DNA from: Plasmopara viticola
Lineage: Eukaryota; Oomycota; Peronosporomycetes; Peronosporales; Peronosporaceae
Reading direction: 5' to 3'
Length of the DNA: 64,000 nt
NCBI GenBank assembly: GCA_001695595.3
Contig: MBPM02000059.1
Coordinates: forward strand, 464,596-528,595
Under the pieces are notes generated by a model. That model saw only the letters and a list, made by a program, of their open reading frames with translations, did not search any database and was not told where the DNA came from. Below, in pieces: positions 35,870 through 47,486 of this stretch; the first letter of the stretch is position 1, and the number at the start of each line of letters is the position of its first letter. A program made the translations under genes and the position numbers.

Positions 35870-36563
35870 CTGAACATGAGCTGGTCGCTTTTAAAGAGAC
35901 GAGGTTTAATAAAGCAGACTTACTACAGACCAGCGAACATTTTTTATTCATGTGGCCGATTCAGAAGCACGTTGCTTCTGGTCCGACATCACGTCTCCCG
36001 GATTTAATGAGCGACATGGAGTCGGACTTGTGTTATCCTCAGCTTCTTCCTTTAAAGAAGTTGAAGATCTCACAAAACGCGTCTACAAAGAACAGTTACG
36101 AAATCGTTATTTATTACTCAAGACCACGCTTGGTGAAGTAACGGTATACCTACGTGTGGTGTATGCACTTGATGAACCTGCACGACGTGGTGATTTTTTT
36201 CGCGCGCTCCCTGTGGACCTCCTTTCTGACCATTCGGATGAGGAGAACCAGGCGGCGCACTTTGTTATGGGCGACTTTAATGTGACTATGGATATTTATC
36301 TTGACCAAGCCTTTCCATCCCAGTCACATCCCGGCACTGGTCGGGAAGAGCTGAGTGACTGGCTGGATGCTTTAGGTTTAATGGACGCACGGAAAAATGT
36401 GCACTTCGATACGCGTGACTACACAAGTCCCACTCGTAAATATCGGCTTGACTACTGCTTTTTGACGGTGGACCTACTCCAGGATCATCTGGCTACAGTC
36501 CGCCATGTGAGAGATCAAAAATGGCATTTTGAAGATCACATACCAGTCAACTTTACATTGTAA
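35870..36563 (+). pseudogene. LINE AP-type endonuclease domain
   Basis: The open stretch 35952-36563 shows the exonuclease-endonuclease-phosphatase core: MGDFNVTMD (the catalytic GDFN box), RLDYCFLT (the Y/F-Asp-Tyr strand) and the terminal EDHIPVNFTL (catalytic Asp-His). The upstream N-terminal part (LVAFKETRFN) lies in another frame near 35880. The catalytic boxes themselves look intact, but the frame is separated from RT by stops. Confidence 0.8.
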
Positions 36564-36799
36564 GCTGAAACGTGCGCCATGGAGATGCCCACCTTGGCTG
36601 TTTCATGATCCGGATCTTGTCAGGACATTCACACTATCAGCAGAAATACTGGCCGCTTGAATCTGAAGCTTTGATGGATCTAATCCTGGATGCCTACTAG
36701 ACGAACACAAAAGACTGCATTTATCTACACAGAAGGTGGCTTGCTCTATGGCACGCTGATGCACGAGAGATGGCTACAAAAGTGACAGCGGTCAACGAT

Positions 36800-38060
36800 G
36801 CTCTTGACCTTCAGAACCTATATTACCGACTACAACAAAAATGCATTGCAACAAGGTCAGGCTGATCTCAAAGCGTATCGAGAGACGATTCAAGAGCGGA
36901 ACACTGAAAGTAAATTTGCGGCCGACTTACATTCAAGTGAGCGGTCAACGCAGCAGGGTGCCTCAACAAGATTGTCTCATGTCACCTATCGCTAGCTTCA
37001 GACCCAGAGACGGAACGACAACGGAAGACCCCGCTGAAATCGGCAATGGACGCCGTGCATTCTGGGGTCAATCATTCCAGTCGACGTCTCCTGGTTTACG
37101 CCATTTACGAAATGCTTCGTATCAATCGATTCGTCTTGCACAAAAGCTACGCGATACAGTTGCCAAGGTCACGCCTGCACAGAAGGCTCTGTTAGACGCT
37201 TCTATCACGGCAAGTGATTTATATTGGGCGATTATGAAATCAACTAATGGTAAAGCGCCGGGACCGGACGGCCTACCTATTGAGTACTACAAGTTAGCCC
37301 TTAATGTATGGGCGCGGATTTATGAAGTTATTCACGGCAATCAATTATACAGAGGAAAATGACTAAGTTCAGCGACGTGCGCATCTCTCTTTATTTTTCA
37401 CGAAAGGAGACCGGTCCCAGCCGGGAAATTACCGCCCGCTGACATTACTGAATCATGATGCCAAGGTTGGCCCCAAGATCCTCGCGAGGCGCCTGAGCAC
37501 CGTCCTCCCATCGCTGATTCACGAATTTCAGAGCGGCTTTGTCCCAGCTCGATCCATTCGGCACTCGCTTATCCGATTTCAAGACTTACAAAAGCTATGC
37601 AAAGACAAGTATCCAAACGCATGCGCCGTCCTCATCGACTTTGCTAAAGCCTTCGAAAGCGTGCTATGGCCGGCTCTGGAAATGCTACTTCATCACTTCG
37701 GATTTGGTGCGACATTCCGAGCGTGGATAAAGACCTTTTACAACCAGACCTCAGTCAGTCTACTACTTATTAATTCGCCCGGCGATCCTTTTCTACTTAA
37801 TGCTGGAGTACGTCAAGGAGACCCACTTTCACCAGGACTTTTGTGCTCTTTATGGAGCCACTAATGAACTACCTACGTGCTCGGTTCGCCGACGGTGAAT
37901 TGGATGTCGATGGAATATCTGCACCCCATCTGCTACTAGTGTTCACCGGTGACTGTACCAGACGTTTGGCTGATGTCGATCACACAACCGATTTTTTAAT
38001 CATGTTCAAGATTATGCATCGGCATCAGGATTACGGCTGAATATGGAAAAAACATGCATC
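36800..38060 (+). pseudogene. LINE reverse transcriptase, catalytic site damaged
   Basis: RT blocks in order: NGKAPGPDGLPIEYYK (about 37240), NYRPLTLLN (about 37420), QSGFVPARSIRHSL (about 37530), IDFAKAFESVLWPALE (about 37635, motif A), and GVRQGDPLSPGL (about 37808). The motif C position reads LVFTGDCT (about 37937) where the family has FADD, so one catalytic Asp is lost. Frame changes at about 37360, 37640 and 37860. L1/Tx1-like by the DFAKAF and GVRQGDPLSP wording. Confidence 0.85.
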
Positions 38061-38409
38061 ATGCCGTTTATGCACAAAGTTTGTCCACCAAAGATGACTC
38101 AACTCCGGGCATCTACAATTCTTAAAGTTCTACTGCCGTCGGATAGCGTCGTCCTACTTGAAGTACTTCAAGGCGCAACAGTTACATCCAAACAGAGATT
38201 GAGTGACGTACTCGCTAAAGTGCGTACGCGCTGTGCCATATGGAAGTACCGCGCCCGTACCTTACGCGGAAAAGTGGTGCTCTTGAGAAGCATCATCCTA
38301 CCTCTACTGTGGTTCACAGCCAGTGTTACTAAAATTACGATATTCAGAGCTTCGTTCACTCGGAGAACGCAGACAATGTTACGGCAGCGACTGGGAAGTT
38401 TGACAAAAA

Positions 38410-39500
38410 TTGGATATACACAAGTTACTCTCGCGATGGGTTTGGGCTAACGCCTACCAAGATATTCATCCAAGCAATGCACCTGAAAAATTACGCGATG
38501 CGATCGCCGCGACTTGTACGTCAAATAAACCTCCCCGATGGATCACTCCGGCACTTGAGTTATTTACAAGAGTATTGGGATCCCTAGGTTCCGGCTTCGA
38601 CATACTATACGCGGACATGAAAGGGAAGCGATATAGTGGTTTAACTAGCTACTGGAGATCTACACTACGAATATGGGCAGATCTGCACACTTCTCACAAT
38701 TCCACAGATTAGAAGAGATTTGTACAAGTGATGCCACTTTGGTTCAACATTTACTTAGCTTTCGGCAAGGGTAAAACCCCACTGGCTGAAGTCAACAAGA
38801 AAACTATTGGATGTATTAAGGCACTGGAATTCAACCGCCTTCAAGATTTTGCGGATCGTCATGGAAGCTTTGCTTTTAGAGAGTTGCTCACCGGACTTCT
38901 CAATCCAACAACTTTGCCCGGCCTGCTTCGCGATCACGTTTAATATCGGATAACATTTTACGACTCAATTTGATTGCTCCACGACATGGACCCAACTACG
39001 GCCCTAATCGGCCAAAAAACATAAAGTGTGCCAATCACGCTTGACAAATTAGTCATTAAAATGTCTAATCGCGATTTTGTGTAATTACTATTACGCACTC
39101 ACTCTGGCTCACAAGAGCTTACGCTTCGACTCGACAAGCTTCACATCAATGGACATACTCCAACAAATGAAACTTGGCGCTCTGAATTACGATTGGATTG
39201 ACATGTGTTACCAGTGTGTTCGGATCTCAAGTTTTGACTTCAACATAATGCATTAAGTTTTCGATACAAGTTTCGATGCGTTGTCCAGTAGCCGCATATC
39301 AAAGGGATTACTTTCTATCGCCTTTTCATGGTCTCATTATTGGAGACATTGAATGGCACATGGATAATTTTCCCGGCACAATGAATTTGCAACCTAACAT
39401 CGCTGCAAAATACGGAACATACGCAATCTATGCTGCCTACACATTTGTTCGCTGCTGTGTTCTTCGCGCACTTTGGCTTCACTCACAGACGTCTTAACTT
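38410..39500 (+). pseudogene. LINE ORF2 C-terminal region
   Basis: Fragments in changing frames follow RT: NAPEKLRDAIAATC (38480), MPLWFNIYLAFGKGK (38728) and a terminal RCCVLRALWLHSQTS (about 39450-39495). That end matches the usual zf-RVT-like closing of L1-type ORF2 proteins. No complete frame. Confidence 0.6.
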
Positions 39501-39805
39501 CAAAAGAGTTTGTACGTCATCTTGCATACGTATACATCAAGCTGCACTTTAGGCAGTTTCGACATCATGCTATTTCGAAAGGCAACACAAAATGGATACA
39601 AGTTGTTAATCAAGTAGAAAATGGTTTTGATCTTGAACGAGACTCACTTCTTTCACAAGCCATTACTACACTTCCGCCAACCAAACTTACAACTACTATG
39701 AAAAGATGGATATGGAAATTACTACTATTCTACTACTTCAACTACGACTACTACTTACAAAATCAAGATACGAAAGTTACTCTAACGGGGGCGTCAAAAG
39801 ACGTC

Positions 39806-39865
39806 AACAGCTACGAGATTTGAACCCGTCATCCGGTTTCCCGGCGGACATCCAGTACAGCTGCT
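39806..39865 (-). other. 60-nt tRNA-like fold lacking a D arm
   Basis: On the - strand, AGCAGCT (39865-39859) can pair with AGCTGTT (39812-39806) as a 7-bp acceptor-like stem. ACGGG-TTCAAAT-CTCGT is a correct T arm with a pol III B-box. TCCGCCGGGAAACCGGA lies between. The length leaves no room for a D arm. It may be a SINE or tRNA relic at the 3' edge of the LINE. Confidence 0.3.
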
Positions 39866-42800
39866 AGGTGGGCGGGACTTTAAGCATAGTCCCTAGGGAT
39901 TTAAGGCTAACCAACCCTCCCCCCCCACTTCCGCTGACGATGCTACCGGTTAGGTTATCACGAAGGTTCTTTGCCTGTCTACAATCCAAGTTTGTGTTCA
40001 CTCTCTCCACTGCTAGCTAAAGCTCTGAGCAACCACCCTAAAGTCACGTTTAACAAACTCTTTTTATGGAACAAGCCGAAAATATGTAGCACGAGTCTGC
40101 CGTCGACGTCGTATACAATCGACTACCCCACGCACCAAACACAAGCCCCGAATAAGGTTGAGAGCCTTACGCAGATTTTGATCATGGTACCTGAAACTTG
40201 CAAGCTATATTCGTTATCGATACGCCATCCTTCACGCTCTGGAGATCTTTCGCCGAAGTCTTTTTGCAATTCAACTCAACGTCAAGCCGATTAAAATAAG
40301 CTGCGGAATCAACTTACAAGACTAAGTAATGTCTCCGCGGCCGCATTTGACCCATATACCTTTTTTTCCCTTGTACGCTAAACGAAAATCAAGATTGTCA
40401 ACTTTCGGCTCCCCAGTCATCAACACAAGTGCAGACTTCTCAAGAAGGTTCGATCAACATCGCAATATCAAGCCTAACGCGCACCAGCGGCTATCCGCAG
40501 TGTGGTCAAGGATATTACAAGCACCGTTTACACCTTCCGGTCACAAATCTACTACCCCACAAGTGCGGCAGACAACTTGAAACCCTCATCGGTATATACG
40601 CTGCATAACGTTAAGATGTGCACACTCCGATCGCAATTAAGAGTCCACTGGCTCAACTTCAAATTCAAGAAATGCCTTACGGCGTTTTGGCCCTCCGCCA
40701 TCGTACTATCTCTCTTCAGTTGCACGCTGAAAAGATCATCAAGGATTCTACACTTTGTATCGATCCATACTACACAAGTGCAGGCTATCAAGACACATCA
40801 TGAGACCCAAGATATCGAGATTTCGCGCATCAGCTTTCCCCAAGCGATTGGCTCTACACTCGAACTCGCACGCAATTTTAACTACACGGCTTTGAGACCA
40901 TGGGTTAATAATCACACACCTATCAAGTTTTAAAGCAACAAGAACTTAAGCAGAGATTTATTCGCATTTCAACCTTTTTATAGCCACACAAGTGCGACTA
41001 TATTAAGCGAGTTTTTGGGCTTTATTCACCGCAGTTCCATCCGCGCCAATCACTGGTCCAAATCGTTTGTCCTTCCGCCACCCAGCGTTAAAAATACTTC
41101 ACTCTGCCCTTCTTTCGCTGTCAAGCATCGATAAGCCTACACACTACGGCAAAGTCGTCTGGATGTGTAAGTACCATGAGAAATATGGCCAACGTCCATA
41201 TTTTTAATTTACTACCATAGCGTAATTTTTTTAGCAACTCAAAGGTTGTCCTTCTCATTAGCAGCCAGGTGAGCATGATGATCGATAAACACCGGATTTT
41301 TAGTGCTTACCCTACAAATTCTGCATCAAATCTGAACTCTTCATCGAATGCCTGTTGTACGACCTCCTCAAAAGAGGTTTGTCCTAGAAAAGACAAGCTT
41401 ATTGCCCAATCCATTCCAAGAACGGTGACTGCAGTCTCTTTATATTTACTGAATATTCTAGAAAGGAAACTCCTGACTCTAGGTCCAAGTCTCTTACTCT
41501 CGTCTTACACTGAATAGCTGCAAAAAAGTGTGACTGCACACTTGTGCTAAATGACGATTCATCCCACTTATGTTGAGTATTCCGCCTCAAGCAAGGCTTG
41601 CACCCAAGTGGCTATTTCTCTGCTATCTAATCGAGCCTAACACGACCAGAGCTACTCTCTGGACTCCGTCTGCAATAATGTAGCCATCACGGCTATTGAT
41701 ATCTCGCTGAAGCAGAGCTGGAAAGTATTTTATTCAGCAGAATGCCTTTAAAGCGTCTTCACGCTCAGTAGAAGAAGCTTTAATTGGGGGCATTTGTCCT
41801 AGATATCGATTCCTCGCCGTTAATGAATCGGTGTAAAATTCTCATAGTGCTTCAAGAGAGCGTTATCAGAGCTGAATGACATCTCGAGTTGCGCATTGAT
41901 CTCGTTGGATCTTTAGGCGACCAAATGTTGCACCCAATTACACAATACACAATACTCTCATTCGGTCGTCTTGCATGCTTCAAGATAATCAAGCATCTTG
42001 CTTGGCTTTTGGTAAACATTGTTTGCGAGTGCAACCAGGTGCAGCGACGAGATTGTACCTGTTGGTTCCCCAAAAAGTGCGACTTCAGGATATCAAGCAT
42101 TTGCTTGTACTTTAAAGAGCACGGACCACAGGTTGCTACGTGTTCCACTAATTATTTCAGTCAAATAAGCAAGACCTTGTCTATCTGTCTCGAATTATGA
42201 ATAGAACTTGATTGGATAACTGATACGAATTATCGTGGGGTAAATAATCTACAAATTTCGTCCATTACAGTACTTTCTATTTATTTGCATTAAGCGGTGA
42301 TCGTTGGACCTTGTATCACTTATCTGCTAGCTCCACACTACTAAGAAGTGCTTAAATTTTGAAATTCTAGAAATTTCCTGACTTGCACCACATAATATGA
42401 TGGGCTCGTGTGAACACGTTACTGGTGTCTCATTAAAACTTAGGACTGCACAAGCCAAAACTTTCCTTCATAAATCATTATGCTGCCGTTCCGACCACGT
42501 CAGTTAATTGAATAAACCTAACAACTTACTACAAAACAGCAAGTATAGGTCTTTGATCCACCGTCTCGACCGCACCTAGTGCTTTGTACAACATTTTCAA
42601 GGACGCAAGCCAAACTTGTAGTACCTAAACATCACATGATGTAAGGTTGGATTAGCAATGCTGAACGATGATAATTTACTTGTTTGAAAAGTACATTTAT
42701 GCGGTCATCCCTTCATCCGTGTGACAAAGACCATCTTGCTACGACAAGCTAACAATGATATTTTAGAAAGAAAAAGCCCCCTACGATGTCCGGGCTTGTG

Positions 42801-44809
42801 TCGTGAGCTTGTGGATTGTATCACCGAAACGATTTTCAAAAAGACTGGAAGATGTGTTCGACAATCGACGGTTTGCACCTATAATTTAAGCCTAAACTCA
42901 ATGTCAAGAAGGCTCAAGATAATACGGTAAAGTCACTGTGGAAGGAACTTCGCTTGATTTTAAACTGCAAAGCAGGATTTCGTTACTAATCACGTGTAAA
43001 ATTTCAAGTCGCAGTCGTAGTGATAAGTCTACGCTTCAAAATAAAAGGCGGGCGAAACACAAGTTCGTGCCGAATGTGGTCATCTCTAAGGCTGCGATGA
43101 CATTTAAACTCCGACTCCAACAAAGGTTCAGCGTGGTTTACGAGCAGCTTCAAAGCTTGATAGATAGTACCGCAGCAATTACCCTATACAAATACCGTGT
43201 TTGCTTAGGATTTGAAAAGCGAAGGCCTGGTGTTGGCACAGCGTGCCGTACGATGCTCATATAACGTTGAGATCCTTTAAAATCGCCGAGCACAAAGTAA
43301 ATAAGCTGTACTGTCTCAGCAGCATGTTCAGGCAGTCTAAATTAAACGTCATGTTTATTGTACGGGAAGGTGTCTACTACGGACAACGCCGATTCATTAA
43401 AATTAAAACATGCCGCCTCGGTTAATATCTTAAGTCTTGATACATTTTAGGCGCGAAAACGTAGACCAACGAGCTATTAGCTTTAGCAAAGCCGGAGTGC
43501 ATACCTTTGTTACGAGCTCAATCGGCTAAAGACCCGTCTTTTAATTGTCGTTTTGTAAGCTGCCGATCGCATCACCATGCCCTTGTACAATTTTATGCAT
43601 AGCAAAAGTTAAAGACCTCGAAATGAGCTCAAATGCCTTTTACTCTAGCGGCAGGAAACGTCGTCTCGTCAAAAACGCTGATTGCCAGATTGTAAACGCG
43701 TTTACGACATTGCCAGAGCAGAACCTGATTTCTCATGATGTGGGTTGCGTTGCCGAGACGCCGATGCTCTCGCAGGTTCCAATGCTACCGTTGAATTGTT
43801 GCACATGCGGGTATTATGACCCTGCAGACGGCAATCTCCGCAGCGCCGTTTTCCATTTGCATTCTCTCCTAGCGCATTTCCAACGTGCTTGAATCGGGAA
43901 AGATCTCGCTGTGTGATGTTGCTATTTCTGTTGCAATTCTCAGCGCTAGCAGGTCTTTTACGGCCGCGGGTTCTGTCAGGGTCGTCTAGAACAAGTGCTT
44001 GATGTGCAAGAACTACCCGTTATTTATATTCGGGCCATGTACAAGTTCCTCAATAACCCTTTTGACCAATGCGACAACCTCTTGTTCCAACGTCAACGGC
44101 GCTATCGATACCGCTGCTTAATGGTTGCAATAACCACCAATGATGATCAAAATCATCGAATTTTCAGAGATCGTGAGCTCCGCAGTTCATGTCTGCAAGG
44201 ATGGCCTATGGATCATGGATGACGTTGGCAAGTTCAATGCTTCATCAGTTTATGGTACATCGGCATTGGCATCAGCTGGAGCATCATCTACCTCGGCATC
44301 CTCAGCACCCTCGGTCCCTCCTCGTCATTGTCTTCGTCATTAGGTTTTTTTTTATTGCTAACATCAATAACAAGTATCTCAAACCGGCGTCAAATTGGTT
44401 GGTATGCAGATCTCAATCCAGCTACTGATATCTTCAACACGAGCTTGCTGAATCTTGGGCCAAATTACAAGCTTGCAGTCTGACGATTAACACCATACTG
44501 ATGTCGCTTCCTGCTTGCTGAGCCTGACATGCGAGCTGGAGTACGTCAATAACGACGAGGATATCACCAAGTTGATACACCAAGCCAACGTTGTAAAGAT
44601 GCATTCCTCGATTCTACTTGTGACGTCGTGTTGTGATCAAGATGCCTGAAACGTTGCGAGTAGCAGGCAGCAACCTTTCCTTTTAACGTCGACCAAGCAA
44701 TTTTTACGTATCGCATGACTGCCGGCGAGGGAGATTTTTGCCGTAGAGCTGCAAGTCGGAGATTGTGAGTATTAACATCATTTTCTCACCAACCAATTCA
44801 AATTTCTTT
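39866..44809. other. 5 kb with no recognisable gene
   Basis: A C-rich tract (39918-39929) is followed by low-information sequence. Frames of up to 143 codons (40502-40933 +) have unusual composition and no family motif. 43545-43892 (+, 115 codons, with a CCTCGYYDP stretch) is the most protein-like, but I cannot place it. It may belong to a decayed transposon together with the MULE to its right. Confidence 0.3.
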
Positions 44810-45929
44810 GCTAGGCTTTGTATGCCTCGATAACTCAGACATGCCCGCAAACTTTGCACTTGATGTTCTTGTTGATGTGCCATCTACAAAGCAATCGATA
44901 CGAGACAGTAAATATAACTGCAAGGATTCTCATCAGGGCAAGTTCTTGGTCAGTAACAAATACAAGATCATCGCCAGTCCCAATGCCGCATTCCGCAAAG
45001 GTGTTGTGAATATGCCTCATCGCCCGGGACATAATCGTCCTCCTTCTCGGCTCGCATGAAGCAGTAAGCAAATGTAAAGATTTGATTGATTGAAGTCACT
45101 CTGACAATATGCAGCAGATGCAGTTTGTACTTGTTGATTTTGCTGGTGGTGTCAATTAAGCATACACATTCTGCCGTGAATCGCTGACAGATCTCCAATG
45201 CCGTAAATGATGTAATGAGCAGCTGTGAGTAGCTGCCGTTTGCTATCGAGTATGAGTCGTTGTCGATGGTGCAAGGTTATCCAGCAAGGCTCTCAACGGT
45301 GTACGTCTCGCAAGCAACTTGTTTCTCGCGGCGTATTTGATGCTGTGTATGTCGTGAGCGTCACTGCAAAGTCCAGGCTGACCGCAATGCGATTTGCCTT
45401 GTTGTCTAGCATCAGCTCAGCTAGGACTTTCTCGCGTTATTTTACATTGAGTTGGCGGTCAGCTGGGTGTATTTTTGGTAAATAGTGAATGGTTGTGCTC
45501 ATCGTATGTGCCATGTCACGGTGTCATCCTGCCGTTTCGTTCTGATGATGTCGACGATATATCGGCAGCCGGTGCGGCGGCTAGATCTGACACGTTGACG
45601 TCCACGTCAGGTATCTCACCCTTGCAAGAGCAAAAGAGCATTACTTTTTCCATAATACGTGCTTCTGAGTCGAGACTGTTGCCAATGAACTTGTAATGTT
45701 TGATGTCCTACAATTTCCCCTCTTCTTTCAGTTCTGCGTTACGAGCATCGTCAAGACTGTCGAAGAAACGCTCGGCGACAGGTTCTATGGTGTTCATGGC
45801 TGTTGTCGATGCGGAGGAACACGGCAAGGTTACGTTGCGTGGAAGGAGTAGCTTTTTAGTAAAGATGCGTGTGTAAGTGGTGCAATATCTGAGAATTGAT
45901 ATTCGGCCGGGAACTAACCGTTCGGCCAA
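44810..45929 (-). pseudogene. MULE-type (Mutator/FAR1-like) transposase remnant
   Basis: On the - strand, with stops and frame changes. The N-terminal part is ERFFDSLDDARNAELKEEG near 45760. The first catalytic-Asp strand is VCLIDTTSKINKYKL near 45150, followed by FAYCFMRAEKEDDYV near 45060. Then comes VFVTDQELALMRIL with LLCRWHINKNIK (44960-44850), the standard second-Asp and helix block of MULE transposases. The zinc-finger C-terminus is not readable downstream. Not functional. Confidence 0.8.
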
Positions 45930-46020
45930 TCAGAATCCATAAAGCCAATCAATCTAATTGGAGGGTGGTGGCCACTTAACTAAAAGTGGTGGCTGCGTAT
46001 CCAATCCCTATAAGTAACAC

Positions 46021-47201
46021 ACTTCTTTAAAATTTTCGGAAAAGGTTGGGGTGACGCCCTCCTTCCAAGCGCGGGGGCTAAATGCTCGCGCGCTTCGGGC
46101 AGGTGCTCTCGGGCATCTGCAGGTCTCTAACGAGCCTCACCCTCGACGCGACGGTCTCCAGCACCAGACCAAACCCCCTTCCACGCCCTTAACCGCGCCA
46201 ACCGCATCCGGATTGGCTCCTTTAATGTGAATTCTCTAGGTTCGAAGCGCAAGAAGCACGAAACACTCTCCGAAGATCTCCGGCGCTACCGCGTCGATGT
46301 CCTTGGCCTCCGAGAAACCAATATTTACGATAGAGGTGAGCACCGCATTGATGACTTCCTTCTAACCCTGAAAAAAAAAAAAAAACGAAGCCAAGACCGA
46401 AGTCACCGAAATCCGCCGCCACTGCAACCCGTTGGGCGCCAGTCGACACGCCCGAGCCCGAGAAGAAACCTGGCGCCACACTAAGAAGCTCGGAACACTC
46501 CTCGGCGATATTGAAGATTTATCCCGACGCAAGTCCCTGACCACTCTCGCGCTTCACCGCCTCTGGTCCGTCTGGCTCCGCCCCACGCTCATCTCACCCA
46601 AGACCCGCATTCGATTGTACAACACCTACGTCTTACCGATTCTGCTGTACAACTGCGCCACCTGGGCTCTTACCAAGTCAGAGCTCCACGGCCTCGAGAG
46701 TTTCCATCGCCGCCAGCTTCGCTACGCTCTTGGCTATCGCTACCCCCGACACATTTCGAATGCAAGACTCTACGACCTATGTGATGAGCGGCCGCTGAGA
46801 CTACGACTGACACAAGCTCGCTGGCGCCTGTTTGGCCATGTACTTCGCCGCAATCCCGACGTTCCAGCTAACCTCCAGATGCGTGCCTACTTCTTCTCCA
46901 CCGCAGCAAAATGGCGCGGACGTCCCCGCACCACGCTCCCTTCAACACTCGACCACAACCTTGTTTCCCGTGGCTCCGGCTTTCGACTCCGGATAGCACA
47001 AGACCTCGAAGTGGTACGTACCCTTGCACAAGACCGAAAGAAATGGAAGACCCTCACGACCTTGGTGCTGGATGCACTGCCCGCCGAACGAGACTCGACG
47101 TATGCGGACACCACTCTATGCCGTGGACTAGCCAGACTGAGCCTAGCACGTGCATAACTTGGCAACGCGATAACGTAATACATTACATTACTTCTTTAAA
47201 A
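46021..47201 (+). mobile_element. internally deleted RTE/CR1-type LINE with target-site duplication
   Basis: Flanked by the 12-nt direct repeat ACTTCTTTAAAA (46021-46032 and 47190-47201). Inside are the structured 5' leader shared with the copies at 3.6 and 7.3 kb, then the N-terminus of an endonuclease (IRIGSFNVNSLGSKRKKHE, about 46205-46260, ending VLGLRETNIYDRG). A run of A (46372-46386) follows, then the C-terminal end of ORF2 from about 46432. The tail is ATTAC units (47175-47190). Most of EN and RT is missing, so this copy is non-autonomous, yet both its termini and its duplication are clean. Confidence 0.85.
46432..47157 (+). pseudogene. LINE ORF2 C-terminal fragment
   Basis: 241 open codons covering the region after RT. 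LYNTYVLPILLYNCATWALTKSELHGLESFHRRQLRYALG is the conserved post-thumb block of many LINEs. HVLRRNPDVP and the closing DTTLCRGLARLSLARA follow. The catalytic RT motifs are absent because of the internal deletion. The ATG at 46432 is probably not a real start; the frame simply becomes open after the deletion joint. Confidence 0.75.
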
Positions 47202-47486
47202 AAAATCGGCGATAATAATGAGCAATTTAGCCATCAATCTAATAATTGACAAGTTGACAAGTCTATTTTCCAAGTTTTTGCACGGGTGGTTGACTCTCAG
47301 CCATACAACGCAATCTTTTATCTTATGCTCATCAACTCTCGAATTGATTGGAATATATATGAATTGGGTTTTCCCGTTTTGATGAATACAGTTGATGAGC
47401 AGTGCCATATTTCTTTCGGCGGCGTACTCAATAAGACTGCATGCACAAATGTATGCATCTTGCTTCCAAATAAATGGAACACTTTT
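47202..47486. other. spacer between the LINE copy and the 3' end of RAB3GAP1
   Basis: 285 nt, AT-rich. It must contain the poly(A) region of the RAB3GAP1 gene, which reads leftward and ends at 47487. No defined signal stands out. Confidence 0.3.

Larger units (their letters stand above)
33270..39790 (+). mobile_element. L1-like LINE, near full length but broken
   Basis: Order on the + strand: a GCC-rich 5' leader (33270-33740), ORF1 (33741-35600, two or more frameshifts), apurinic-type endonuclease (35870-36563), reverse transcriptase (36800-38060), and a C-terminal zf-RVT-like region (38410-39500). Frame breaks occur roughly every 300-700 nt. The exact 5' and 3' ends and any target-site duplication could not be fixed. 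No poly(A) tail was seen. Confidence 0.85.
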
